Below, one piece after another: positions 16,689-26,184 of a stretch of 64,000 nucleotides of DNA (the first letter of the stretch is position 1; each line of letters begins with the position of its first letter). Origin of the DNA: Inquilinus sp. Marseille-Q2685. Its GTDB lineage: Bacteria; Pseudomonadota; Alphaproteobacteria; DSM-16000; Inquilinaceae. The notes under the pieces are model-generated. The model saw nothing but the letters and a program-made list of their open reading frames with translations, was not told the origin of the DNA and did not search any database. Where the stretch lies: the NCBI RefSeq assembly GCF_916619195.1, contig NZ_CAKAKL010000002.1, positions 808,001 through 872,000 of the forward strand, written 5' to 3'. A program made the translations under genes and the position numbers.

Positions 16689-16891
16689 GGTCTTCCTCCC
16701 GTCGGAATGTCGAGGCCGGGCCCCGGGCCATGGCCGGGAGCCACCGTCTTCTGGAGAGCAAACGAACAGGGATTCCGGCCGGCCGCCTGCCGCGCCGCTG
16801 GATCGAAGCCAGCATGGAACGCCCGGTTAAATCCGACAAATAGATTGTGCAGATCCGATTGATCGAATTCCCAGCACAATGGCCAGCCCAG

Positions 16892-17473
16892 TCAGACCCG
16901 TGCCAGGAACGCGAGCACCCGCCGGGTGAGCAGCGCGGTCGCCTCGGCATCGTAGGACGGCAGCGAGCTGTCGGCGAAGTAATGCTGGTCGCCGGGGTAC
17001 AGAAACAGCTCCGCATCCGCCGCCTTGGCCACGATCTCGCGGGCGGCGTCGATGTCGCCCTCGCCGACGAAGATCGGGTCGGCGTCCATGCCGTGGATCT
17101 GCACCGGGACGCCGTCCGGCCAGGGCCCGAAAGCCCAGTCGCCGCTGATCGGCAAGCAGGAGTAGAACAGCAGGGCGCCGCGCGCCCCGGGCCGGGTCTG
17201 GGCCAGCTTCTGCGCCGGCAGCACGCCGAAGGAGAAGCCGGCATAGACCAGCGCGGGCGGCAGTTCGTCGGCGATGCGGACGCCGCGCTCCCGCAGATCG
17301 TCGAACCCCGCCTGCTGGATATAGGCCATGCCCTCGTCGATGCTGCCGAAGATGCGCCCGTCGAACAGGTCGGGCGTGTGCACGGCATGGCCGGCGGCCC
17401 GCAGCGCGTCGGCGAAGGCGCGCACGCCGGGGGTCAGCCCCTGGGCGTGATGGAACAGCAGGACCTCGGCCAT
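16892..17473 (-). CDS. dienelactone hydrolase family protein
   Basis: 193-residue alpha/beta hydrolase. The nucleophile elbow is AGFSFG, so Ser replaces the Cys of classical dienelactone hydrolases. An acid lies in MDADPIF and the catalytic His in PGDQHYFAD. Start at ATG 17471-17473 behind GGAGG. Lies 13 bases downstream of the cupin gene on the same strand, so the two are probably cotranscribed. Natural substrate unknown. Confidence 0.82.
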   Translation of the reverse strand: MAEVLLFHHAQGLTPGVRAFADALRAAGHAVHTPDLFDGRIFGSIDEGMAYIQQAGFDDLRERGVRIADELPPALVYAGFSFGVLPAQKLAQTRPGARGALLFYSCLPISGDWAFGPWPDGVPVQIHGMDADPIFVGEGDIDAAREIVAKAADAELFLYPGDQHYFADSSLPSYDAEATALLTRRVLAFLARV

Positions 17474-17486
17474 CGTCACCTCCGGG

Positions 17487-17939
17487 TCAATAGGGCGTGC
17501 CGTCCTTGTGCAGGAACCGGCCGTCGGTGCTGGGGCTCATCATGTCGATGTCGGAGCAGGTGATCACGTCGGTGGGCGAGCGCGTGCCGACCTCGAGATA
17601 GACCGCCACGGCGTCCGACCGGTTGATCATGTGGTGGCCGTCGCCGGAGTTCTTCGGGAAGGCGGCGCAGTCGCCGGCGCGCAGCACCGTCTCGCCGCCA
17701 TCCTCGACCAGCGTCAGTTCGCCCGCGAGCACATAGACGAACTCGTCCTCCTCCGAATGCCAGTGGCGCTGGCTCGACCAGCCGCCCGGCGGCAGCCGCA
17801 TCAGGTTGATCCCGACATCGGTGAGCCCGCCGGCCTCGCCCAGCCGCTGCCGGATCCGGTCGGCGCAGGGCGCGTCGAAGGGGTGCGGATAGCCCGAGCC
17901 CTTGCGTTCCGGCACGGCGGCGAGGTCGATCTTGGGCAT
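17487..17939 (-). CDS. cupin domain protein
   Basis: 150 residues, a single cupin barrel. The metal ligands are in motif 1 (RHWHSEEDEFVYVLAGE) and the His of motif 2 (GDGHHMINRS). The fold is shared by dioxygenases, isomerases and small binding proteins. Upstream partner of the dienelactone hydrolase gene. No substrate can be assigned. Confidence 0.8.
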   Translation of the reverse strand: MPKIDLAAVPERKGSGYPHPFDAPCADRIRQRLGEAGGLTDVGINLMRLPPGGWSSQRHWHSEEDEFVYVLAGELTLVEDGGETVLRAGDCAAFPKNSGDGHHMINRSDAVAVYLEVGTRSPTDVITCSDIDMMSPSTDGRFLHKDGTPY

Positions 17940-18091
17940 GGCGGTCGTCCCGGCGATCAGCGCATTGCCGACCTAGCACGATTCCCGGCACTCCGTCATC
18001 GCGCAGTCCCGGACGGGCATGCCGGCCGGACCGATGCGTCGACGGCACGAACGCACCGGCCGCCCTGCAGACCGGCGACCTGCCCCCGCCC

Positions 18092-21000
18092 CTACAGCAC
18101 GAAATCCGCCGCGGTCAGGGCGTGATTGGACTGAACGGTGATGATCGCGTCCTCCACGCGATCGCCGGAGGTCTCCAGATAGACGCCATACCGGCCGCCG
18201 CCGAAATCGAGGACCCGGACCTGGCCGGCCGCGGTGAAGGGCCCCGTGCCGAAGGCGAACGCCGTGTCGCCGTTGGCCGAACCGCCATCCGCGTCGATCG
18301 CCGACAGGTCGATCCGATCTCCGGCCGAAAAGTCGAAGACCGTGTCCCGCCCTGCGACCGCCACCGTGCTGTCGGCGACGCTGGCATAGGCGAAGACGTC
18401 GTTGCCGACCCCGCCCTTGAGCAGGTCCGCGCCGAGGCCGCCGGTGAGCACGTCTCCACCGCCGACACCCCAGAGGGTGTTGTTGCCGGCGTCGCCGGTG
18501 AGCACGTCGGCAAAGGCCGAACCGTAGATCTGCTCGATCCCGCTCAGGGTGTCGCCCTGGGCATCGCCGCCGGCACCGGTGCCGGTCGCGAGGTCGATCG
18601 TCACCCCGGCCCCGCTGGCGCTGTAATAGGCGGTGTCGATGCCGGCCCCGCCGACCAGCGCGTCGGCGCCGGCGCCGCCCTGGACGATATCGTGGCCGGC
18701 GCCGCCGTCGATCCGATCGGCGCCCGCACCGCCGGCGATGCTGTCGTCCCCGGCATCGCCGGCGACGACGTCGTTCCCGATGCTGCCGTCGATCTCGTCG
18801 GCGCCCGCACCGCCATGAAGGGTGTCGTCGCCCGCGCCGCCGAGGAGCGAGTCGTCGCCGTCCTCGCCGAAGACAGTGTCGTTCTCGCTGCCCGCATCGA
18901 CCGAGTCGTGGCCGAGACCGCCGCGGATGGTGTCGATGCCGGCGCCGCCGACGAGCCGGTCGTTGCCGTCGCCGCCGTCGAGCGTATCGTCGCCCTCCTC
19001 GCCGGAGAGGCTGTCATCGCCCGCATTGCCGGCGAGGGTGTCATTGCCGATCTCGCCGCCGATGATGTTGCGGGCATCGTTGCCGGTCAGCTGGTCGTCA
19101 TGGCTGGAGCCGTACAGGTTCTCGATATCGGTCAGCACATCGCCCGCAGCGTCGCCGCCCGAGACGGTACCGGTCAGCAGGTTGACCGACACCGCCGCCG
19201 CCGAGCCCTGGTAGTTGGCGAAGTCCGAGCCGGCGCCGCCATTCAGCACATCGGCACCCGCACCGCCGCGGAGCTGGTCGTCGCCATTGCCGCCGCTCAG
19301 CGCATTGGCGCCGACGTCGCCGTACAGCCGGTCGGCGAAGGCGGAGCCGGTGACGTTCTCGATCGAGAAGAGATTGTCGCCCTGCGCGTCGCCGCCCGTG
19401 CCGGCGCCGGTCAGCAGGTTGATAACGATCCCGATGACGCCGGTCTCGAGGTTGACCACGACGCCCGCAGCCGACCCCGCATAGCTCGCCGTGTCGCTGC
19501 CCGCGCCGCCATCCAGAACGTCGGCTCCGGCGCCGCCCTCGAGCATATCATTGCCGTTACCGCCGGCGAGCACATTGGCCCCTGCATCGCCGGTCAGGAT
19601 GTCGCCGAAGTTCGAACCGGAGAGATTCTCGATGCCGCTGAAGGTGTCGCCCTGGGCATCGCCTCCCGTCGCGGTGTTGGTGGCCAGGTTCACATTCACG
19701 GCCGCGGAGGCAATGTAGTCGGCGGTGTCGCTGCCGGCACCGCCGATCAGCGTGTCGGCGCCGCCGCGCCCCGCCAGCAGGTCGTCGCCCGCGCCGCCAT
19801 CCAGGATGTTCGCCCCGGCCTGGCCGTTGATCGTGTCGGCGAAGGCCGAGCCGATGACGTTCTCGATGCTGCTGAAGCTGTCGCCCTCGGCATCGCCGCC
19901 CGACGCGGCGCCGGACGACAGGCTGAGCGACACGCCGGCGGCGGATTCTTCATAGGAGATGGTGTCGATACCGGCGCCGCCATTCAGCACATCGGCACCC
20001 GCACCGCCGCGCAACTGGTCGTCGCCGTTGCCGCCGGTCAGCGCATTGGCGCCGACGTCGCCGTACAGCCGGTCGGCGAAGGCGGAGCCGGCGACGTTCT
20101 CGATCGAGAAGAAACTGTCGCCCTGCGCGTCGCCGCCCGTGCCGGCGCGGGTCAGCAGGTTGATAACGATCCCGGCGGCCGAGGCGGCGTAGGAGACGGT
20201 GTCCGTGTCGGCGCCGCCGTTGAGCACGTCGGCACCGGCGCCGCCAGTGATATAGTCTGCGCTGCCACCCCCGACCAGGGTGTCGGCGCCGGCGCCGCCT
20301 TGAAGCACGTCGTTGCCGTCGCCGCCGGCCAGGACGTTCGCCCCGGCGTTGCCGATCAGCGTGTCGGCTAACGCCGAGCCGATCAGGTTCTCGATGCCGT
20401 TGAAGCTGTCGCCCTGGGCATCGCCGCCCGTGCCGGTCCCGGTCAACAAGTTGACCGCGACCGCCACAGCCGAGGCGGCGTAGAAGGCTGTGTCGATGCC
20501 CGTACCGCCGATCAGCGTGTCGGCCCCGGCGCCGCCGGCGAGCAGGTCGTCCCCGCCGGCGCCGTCGAGGGTGTTGGCCCCGGCGTTGCCGATCAGCGTG
20601 TCGGCTAACGCCGAGCCGGTGACGTTCTCGATGCCGTTGAAGCTGTCGCCCGAGGCGTCCCCGCCGGCCGCCGTGTTGAACGACAAGTTGAACGAGACGC
20701 CTGCGGCGGAGAGGAGATAGGAGGCGGTGTCGCTGCCGTTGCCGCCCTGCAGGGTGTCGGCGCCGGCGCCGCCTTGAAGCACGTCGTTGCCGTCGCCGCC
20801 GGCTAGGATGTTGGCCCCGGCGTCGCCGGTCAGCGTGTCGGCCAGGGCCGAGCCGGTCAGGTTCTCGATCGTCGCCAGCGTGTCGCCCTGGGCATCGCCG
20901 CCCGCGCCGGTGCCGGTCAGCAGGTTGACCGCGACCGCCACAGCCGAGGCGGCGTAGGAGGCGGTGTCGACCCCGTTGTCGCCCTGCAGATTGTCAGCGC

Positions 21001-23572
21001 CGCTGCTGCCCTGGAGCGTGTCGTCGCCGTCGCCGCCGGTCAGCACATTGGCCCCGGCATCGCCGGTCAGCGTGTCGGCGAAGGACGAGCCGGACAGATT
21101 TTCGATGCCGGACAGGACGTCGCCCTGGGCGTCGCCGCCCGTGCCGGTCCCGGTCAGCAGGTTGACCGCGACCGCCGCCGCCGAGATGTTGTAGTAGGCG
21201 GTGTCGATGCCGTTGCCGCCCTGCAGCGCATCGGCGCCGCCGAGCCCCGCGAACTGGTCGTCGCCGTCGCCGCCGGCCAGGACATTCGCCCCGGCATCGC
21301 CGCCCAGCGCGTCGGTGAAGGCCGAGCCGATGAGGTTCTCGATCGCCGTCAGCCTGTCGCCCTGGGCGTCGCCGCCCGTGCCGACGCCCATATAGAGGTA
21401 GACCCGGACGAACGTGGTCGAGGCGGCATAGGTCGCCGTGTCGGTGCCCGCGCCGCCATCCAGCGTGTCGGCCCCGGCGCCGCCCTGGAGCGTGTCGTCG
21501 CCGAAGTCGCCGGTCAGCACATTGGCCCCGGCATCGCCGGTCAGCGTGTCGGCGAAGGACGAGCCGGACAGATTTTCGATGCCGGACAGGACGTCGCCCT
21601 GGGCCTCGCCGCCCGTGCCGGTCCCGGTCAGCAGGTTGACCATGACCGCCGCCGCCGAGATGTTGTAGTAGGCGGTGTCGATGCCGTTGCCGCCCTGCAG
21701 CGCATCGGCGCCGCCGAGCCCCACGAACTGGTCGTCGCCGTCGCCGCCGGCCAGGACATTCGCCCCGGCATCGCCGCCCAGCGCGTCGGCGAAGGCCGAG
21801 CCGATGAGGTTCTCGATCGCCGTCAGCCTGTCGCCGTGGGCATCGCCGCCCCCGCCGGCGCCGATGTCGAGCCAGACCTCGACGAACGTGGTCGAGGCGG
21901 CATAGGTCGCCGTGTCGGTGCCCGCGCCGCCGACCAGCCTGTCGGCCCCGGCGCCACCCTGGAGCGTGTCGTCGCCGCCGCCGCCGTCCAGGATGTCGTC
22001 CCCGGCGCTGCCGGTCAGCGTGTCGTCGAACGTCGAGCCGGTCAGGACCTCGATGCTGGACAGGACGTCGCCCGCGGCATCGCCGCCCGAGCCGGCGCCG
22101 TTGACCGTCACCACCACCCCGGCCGCCGAGGCGGCATAGGTGACGGTGTCGATGTTGGCGCCGCCCTGCAGGGTGTCGGCCCCGGCCCCGCCCTGGAGCA
22201 CATCGTCGCCGTTGCCACCGGTCAGCACATTGGCCGCGGCGCTGCCGGTCAGCGTGTCGGAGAAGGCCGAGCCGATCAGGTTCTCGATCGTCGCCAGCGT
22301 GTCGCCCTGGGCATCGCCGCCGGTGCCGGTCCCGGTCAGCAGGTTGACCGCGACCGCCGCCGCCGAGGCGGCGTAGGAGGCTGTGTCGATGCCCGTGCCG
22401 CCGATCAGCCTGTCGGCCCCGGCGCCGCCGGCAAGCAGGTCGTTCCCGCCGGCGCCGTCGAGGGCGTTGGCCCCGGCATCGCCGGTCAGGCTGTCGGCCC
22501 CGTTCGAGCCGGTGATGTTCTCGATGCCGTTGAAGCTGTCGCCCGCGGCGTCCCCGCCGGCCGCGCTGTTGGTCGCGAGGTTGATCGTGACGGCCGAGGA
22601 CGCGATGTAGTTGGCCGTGTCGCTGCCGGCCCCGCCCCGCAGGGTGTCGGCGCCGCCGCGCCCCGCGAGCACGTCGTCGCCGGCGCCGCCATCCAGCACA
22701 TTCGTCCCGGCCTCGCCGTTGATCACGTCGGCGAAGGCCGAGCCGGTGACGTTCTCGATGCTGCTGAAGCTGTCGCCCTCGGCGTCGCCGCCAGACGCCG
22801 TGTTGGACGACAGGCTGAGCGAGACGCCTGCGGCGGATTCTTCATAGGAGGCGGTGTCGCTGCCGTTGCCGCCCTGCAGCGTGTCGGCGCCGGCGCCGCC
22901 TTGAAGCACGTCGTTGCCGTCGTCGCCGGCCAGGACGTTCGCCCCGGCGTCGCCGGTCAGCGTGTCGGCGAAGGCCGAGCCGATGACGTTCTCGATGCTG
23001 ATCAGCGTGTCGATCTCGGCGTCGCCCGTCGCGGTGTTGGCCGCGAGGTTGACCGTGACGCTCGCATGGTGGCTGCCATGAAAGCTGGCCGTATCGGTGC
23101 CGGCGCCGCCGTCCAGCGTGGTGGACAGGCCGACGAGAGCGCTGTGGAGCAGGTCGTCCCCGGCGCCGCCGGCGATGCTTCTGGCCCTGCTGCTGCCGGC
23201 CAAGGTGTCGGCGAAGCCCGAGCCGATGATGTTCTCGATGCCGATCAGCGTGTCGCCCTCGGCATCGCCTCCCGAACAGGTGCCCGCACTAACGTCGACC
23301 GTGACGCCCGCGCTGGACTGGGCATAGCTCACCGTATCGCCGAAGTTGACGCCGGTGTCCGAGCCGCCGTCCAGCGTGTCGGCCCCGGCCCCGCCCTGGA
23401 GCGTGTCGCTGCCGCCCTCGCCTTTCAGCACATCGTTTCCGCCGAGGCCGCTGAGCGTGTCGTCGCCGACGCCGCCATTGATGATGTCGATGCCGTCCGG
23501 ATTGGCCGGATCGCCCGGATTGGTGCCGGTGAGCGTGTCGTTGCCGGCGGTGCCGTTCAGGGTCTGGGTCAC
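18092..23572 (-). CDS. giant RTX (haemolysin-type calcium-binding repeat) protein
   Basis: 1826 residues built almost wholly of GGxGxDxLxG calcium-binding nonapeptides. A longer unit of about 79 residues, each starting IEN-x-x-GSAFAD, recurs 19 times. The C-terminus resembles the serralysin C-domain (NDVFAYASVADST, then TVFDFSAGDRIDLSAID) and ends ALTAADFVL, a typical type I secretion signal. No N-terminal signal peptide. Start is GTG at 23570-23572 with AGGAGG upstream, matching the start of the neighbouring paralogue. Probably a secreted calcium-stabilised surface or matrix protein. No catalytic domain and no HlyB/HlyD/TolC genes nearby. Confidence 0.88.
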   Translation of the reverse strand: MTQTLNGTAGNDTLTGTNPGDPANPDGIDIINGGVGDDTLSGLGGNDVLKGEGGSDTLQGGAGADTLDGGSDTGVNFGDTVSYAQSSAGVTVDVSAGTCSGGDAEGDTLIGIENIIGSGFADTLAGSSRARSIAGGAGDDLLHSALVGLSTTLDGGAGTDTASFHGSHHASVTVNLAANTATGDAEIDTLISIENVIGSAFADTLTGDAGANVLAGDDGNDVLQGGAGADTLQGGNGSDTASYEESAAGVSLSLSSNTASGGDAEGDSFSSIENVTGSAFADVINGEAGTNVLDGGAGDDVLAGRGGADTLRGGAGSDTANYIASSAVTINLATNSAAGGDAAGDSFNGIENITGSNGADSLTGDAGANALDGAGGNDLLAGGAGADRLIGGTGIDTASYAASAAAVAVNLLTGTGTGGDAQGDTLATIENLIGSAFSDTLTGSAAANVLTGGNGDDVLQGGAGADTLQGGANIDTVTYAASAAGVVVTVNGAGSGGDAAGDVLSSIEVLTGSTFDDTLTGSAGDDILDGGGGDDTLQGGAGADRLVGGAGTDTATYAASTTFVEVWLDIGAGGGGDAHGDRLTAIENLIGSAFADALGGDAGANVLAGGDGDDQFVGLGGADALQGGNGIDTAYYNISAAAVMVNLLTGTGTGGEAQGDVLSGIENLSGSSFADTLTGDAGANVLTGDFGDDTLQGGAGADTLDGGAGTDTATYAASTTFVRVYLYMGVGTGGDAQGDRLTAIENLIGSAFTDALGGDAGANVLAGGDGDDQFAGLGGADALQGGNGIDTAYYNISAAAVAVNLLTGTGTGGDAQGDVLSGIENLSGSSFADTLTGDAGANVLTGGDGDDTLQGSSGADNLQGDNGVDTASYAASAVAVAVNLLTGTGAGGDAQGDTLATIENLTGSALADTLTGDAGANILAGGDGNDVLQGGAGADTLQGGNGSDTASYLLSAAGVSFNLSFNTAAGGDASGDSFNGIENVTGSALADTLIGNAGANTLDGAGGDDLLAGGAGADTLIGGTGIDTAFYAASAVAVAVNLLTGTGTGGDAQGDSFNGIENLIGSALADTLIGNAGANVLAGGDGNDVLQGGAGADTLVGGGSADYITGGAGADVLNGGADTDTVSYAASAAGIVINLLTRAGTGGDAQGDSFFSIENVAGSAFADRLYGDVGANALTGGNGDDQLRGGAGADVLNGGAGIDTISYEESAAGVSLSLSSGAASGGDAEGDSFSSIENVIGSAFADTINGQAGANILDGGAGDDLLAGRGGADTLIGGAGSDTADYIASAAVNVNLATNTATGGDAQGDTFSGIENLSGSNFGDILTGDAGANVLAGGNGNDMLEGGAGADVLDGGAGSDTASYAGSAAGVVVNLETGVIGIVINLLTGAGTGGDAQGDNLFSIENVTGSAFADRLYGDVGANALSGGNGDDQLRGGAGADVLNGGAGSDFANYQGSAAAVSVNLLTGTVSGGDAAGDVLTDIENLYGSSHDDQLTGNDARNIIGGEIGNDTLAGNAGDDSLSGEEGDDTLDGGDGNDRLVGGAGIDTIRGGLGHDSVDAGSENDTVFGEDGDDSLLGGAGDDTLHGGAGADEIDGSIGNDVVAGDAGDDSIAGGAGADRIDGGAGHDIVQGGAGADALVGGAGIDTAYYSASGAGVTIDLATGTGAGGDAQGDTLSGIEQIYGSAFADVLTGDAGNNTLWGVGGGDVLTGGLGADLLKGGVGNDVFAYASVADSTVAVAGRDTVFDFSAGDRIDLSAIDADGGSANGDTAFAFGTGPFTAAGQVRVLDFGGGRYGVYLETSGDRVEDAIITVQSNHALTAADFVL
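18480..23330 (-). repeat. tandem 237-bp coding repeats in the RTX gene
   Basis: About 19 head-to-tail copies of a roughly 237-bp (79-codon) unit. A higher-order repeat of 474 bp is visible: the block around 20964-21410 recurs with very few changes at 21438-21884. Such near-identity suggests recent expansion by unequal recombination or slippage, and a risk of assembly collapse. Confidence 0.75.
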
Positions 23573-23797
23573 GCTTCGTCCTCCTGCATCGGGCGCCGTT
23601 GATCCCAGAGGAACAGCCGGGCTGAAATGCGCCCCGTTCGGCCGGGGCCTGAAAATTACGACAGATTTAGCAGACAATATGCATAGCCGAATAGGCAGAA
23701 TCCCGCAGGCGCGGATTCGATTCGCGATCGAATGCCGAAAACAGGTCGCCCCTGGAGAGACCCGTCCGGCGCCGTCCTGATCCAGGAAGTCGCCCGG

Positions 23798-25822
23798 TTA
23801 GAGCACGAAGTCGCTGGCCGTCAGGGCGTGGTCGGCGGTGACGTTGATGGCGAGGTCCGAGACCTTGTCGCCATTGACGTCGACATAGACCACCTAGATG
23901 GAGCCGTAGGTCACCACCCGCAGTTCCCCGGCATGGCGGGTGAAGTCGCCGGTGCCGAAGGTGAAGGCGGTGTCGCCGTTGCCGGAGTCGCCGTCGGCAT
24001 CGATCGCCGACAGGTCGATCTTGTCGCCGGTCGAGACGTCCCGGATCACGTCCTTGCCGAGCCCTGAGACCGCGCTGTCGGACAAAGCGGTGTGGACGAA
24101 GCGGTCGTTGCCCGCGCCGCCCTGCAGGGTATCGGCCGCGGCGCCGCCCTGGAGCGCATCGTCGCCGTTGCCGCCGGTCAGCACATTGGCCCCGGCTAAG
24201 CCGGTCAACGTGTCGGCGAAGGCCGAGCCGGTCAGGTTCTCGAAGCCGCCCAGGATGTCGCCCTGGGCATCGCCGCCCGTGCCGGTCCCGGTCAGCAGGT
24301 TGACCGCGACCGCCACAGCCGAGGCGGCGTAGGAGGCTGTGTCGATGCCTGTGCCGCCGATCAGCGTGTCGGCCCCGGCGCCGCCGGCGGGCGGGTCGTC
24401 CCCGCCGGCGCCGTCGAGGGTGTTGGCCCCCGCATCGCCGGTCAGGCTGTCGTTGAGGGCCGAGCCGGTCAGGTTCTCGATGCCGGACAGGATGTCGCCC
24501 GCGGCGTCGCCTCCGGAGGCGGCGCCGTTGACCGTGACCACGACCGCGGCGGACGAGGTGGTGTAGCTCGCCCTGTCGATCCCGGCACCGCCGGCCAGCG
24601 TGTCGGCCCCGGCGCCGCCCTGGAGCGCGTCGTTGCCACTGCCGCCGCTCAGCACATTGGCCCCGGCATTGCCGTTGATGACGTCGGCGAAGGCCGAGCC
24701 GGTGACGTTCTCGATCGAGATCAGCGAATCGCCCTCGGCGTGGCCGCCGATGTTGACATTGGTCAGCAGGTTGACGATCACCGCCGCGGTGGACGCGGCA
24801 TAGGTCGCCGTGTCGGCGCTGAAACTGCCGTTCAGCACGTCCGCCCCGGCGCCGCCGTCGAGCAGGTCGGCGCCGCCGGCGCCATTGAGGGTGTTGGCCG
24901 CGGCGTTGCCGGTCAGGATGTCGGCCTGGCCCGAACCGGTGACGTTCTCGATGCTGGTGTAGGTGTCGCCCGTGGCATCGCCGCCGGTCGCGGTGCCGGT
25001 GGCCAGGTTGACGGTCACCCCGACGCTGAAATCGGCATAGCCGATGGTGTCGGTGCCGGCGCCGCCGTTGATCTGGTCGCCGTTCCTGCCGCCCTCTAGA
25101 TAGTCGTTGCCGTTGCCGCCGTTCAGCGTGTCGGTGCCATTGCCGCCGCCGGTGCCGCTGAAATTGTCGCCATAGAGCTGGTCGTTGCCGTCCAGGCCGT
25201 TGAGCGTGTCGTTGCCGCCGCCCCCGCTCAGGATGGTGTTGACGGCCTGGTTGGCGGTCTGGATGTCGTTGAAGCCCGAGCCCAGGATCCATTCGAGGCC
25301 GGAGAGGGTGGCGCCCCCGGTCGAGGCCCCGGTCAGCGTCCCGGCGGCGAGGTTGACGGTGAGGGCCGAGCCCCAGACGCGGAGGTCGATGATGTCGGCG
25401 CTGCCGGCGCCGCCATCCATCGTGTCGCCGCCGCCGGTGAGCTGGATGTAGTCGTTGCCGCCGCCGCGGATCACGTTCCGCCCGCTATCGCCGGCGAGCT
25501 GGTCGTTGAAGGCGGTGCCGATCAGGTTCTCGAAGCCGCTCATCGTGTCGCCCTGGGCATCGCCGCCCCGGGCGATGGTGTTCAGGGCGACGCCGACGCC
25601 CGCGGTGGCGTTGGCGTAGGTGAGCGTGTCGATGCCGGCCCCGCCGTTCATCGCATCGGCGCCGGCGCCGCCCGAGATGGTGTCGTTGCCGCCGAGGCCG
25701 CTGAGCGTGTCGTTGCCGGCGCCGCCATTGATGATGTCGATGCCGTCCGGATTGGCCGCATTGCCCGGATCGGTGCCGGTGAGGGTGTCGGCGCCGGCGG
25801 TGCCGTTCAGGGTCTGGGTCAC
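23798..25822 (-). pseudogene. second RTX protein gene, interrupted by a nonsense codon before the secretion signal
   Basis: Paralogue of the neighbouring giant RTX gene: GTG start at 25820-25822 behind AGGAGG, the same opening (TQTLNGTAGADTLTGTDPG), and 6 IEN-type units. Translation stops at an in-frame TAG (23894-23896) after 642 residues. The frame stays open for 31 more codons encoding VVYVDVNGDKVSDLAINV and ending ALTASDFVL, the missing type I export signal. One base change restores a protein of about 674 residues. As it stands the product should not be secreted unless the amber codon is read through. Confidence 0.75.
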
Positions 25823-26159
25823 GGCTGTTCCTCCTGCTGTCGGGCGCCGCCGTTCTTCTGGGGAGGGGCCGGACTGTGAAATGCGCCCGGCTGGCCGGGT
25901 CTGGAAACGATCGGAATGAAAACAATTTAGCCGAGGTTATGAATATCATGTTATGGCAAAAGCATCACCATCGATCGCTCCGGATCGCTGCGCAGCGGGA
26001 TTGCCCCCGCCAGCGCTATCGCCTCCTCATCGCAATCGCCTGCCAACGCAGCCGTCATGGCGAGCCCCGCAGGGCGTGGCCGTCCGGGCGGCGCCGGTCC
26101 CGATCGCCACGCGGCTTCGCACCTCGCGATGGCACGGATACGGTTTCGCTTGATCAATT
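25823..26159. other. intergenic region, no gene seen
   Basis: About 340 bases between the divergent second RTX gene and the SOS-box gene. The RTX-proximal part is similar to the sequence upstream of the first RTX gene (AGGAGG, a TGAAATGCGCCC block, then an A-rich stretch), so promoter and gene were duplicated together. The rest contains no ORF with coding character and no hairpin I can support. Confidence 0.5.
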
Positions 26160-26174
26160 GTTCTTCTTTTGTTC
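26160..26174 (+). promoter_or_regulatory. LexA (SOS) box of the alphaproteobacterial type
   Basis: GTTC-TTCTTTT-GTTC fits GTTC-N7-GTTC exactly and has the T-rich spacer common in real sites. It ends 10 bases before the ATG of the gene at 26185, an ideal position for repression. Confidence 0.7.
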
Positions 26175-26184
26175 TAATTCAGGG

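Noticed and set aside
18480-23330. Tandem repeats considered as a CRISPR array or minisatellite
   Set aside because: The 237-bp units are in frame, coding and adjacent, without unique spacers; they encode calcium-binding repeats.
18122-23602. Large plus-strand frames (for example 18122-20371 and 21836-23602) across the RTX gene
   Set aside because: They mirror the periodic G/C-rich repeats of the minus-strand RTX gene and encode only low-complexity Val/Ala/Gly/Arg sequence.
25876-26184. Upstream extension of the 345-residue hypothetical protein
   Set aside because: The extension runs through the LexA box and intergenic sequence without coding character; ATG 26185 with AGGG nearby is preferred.
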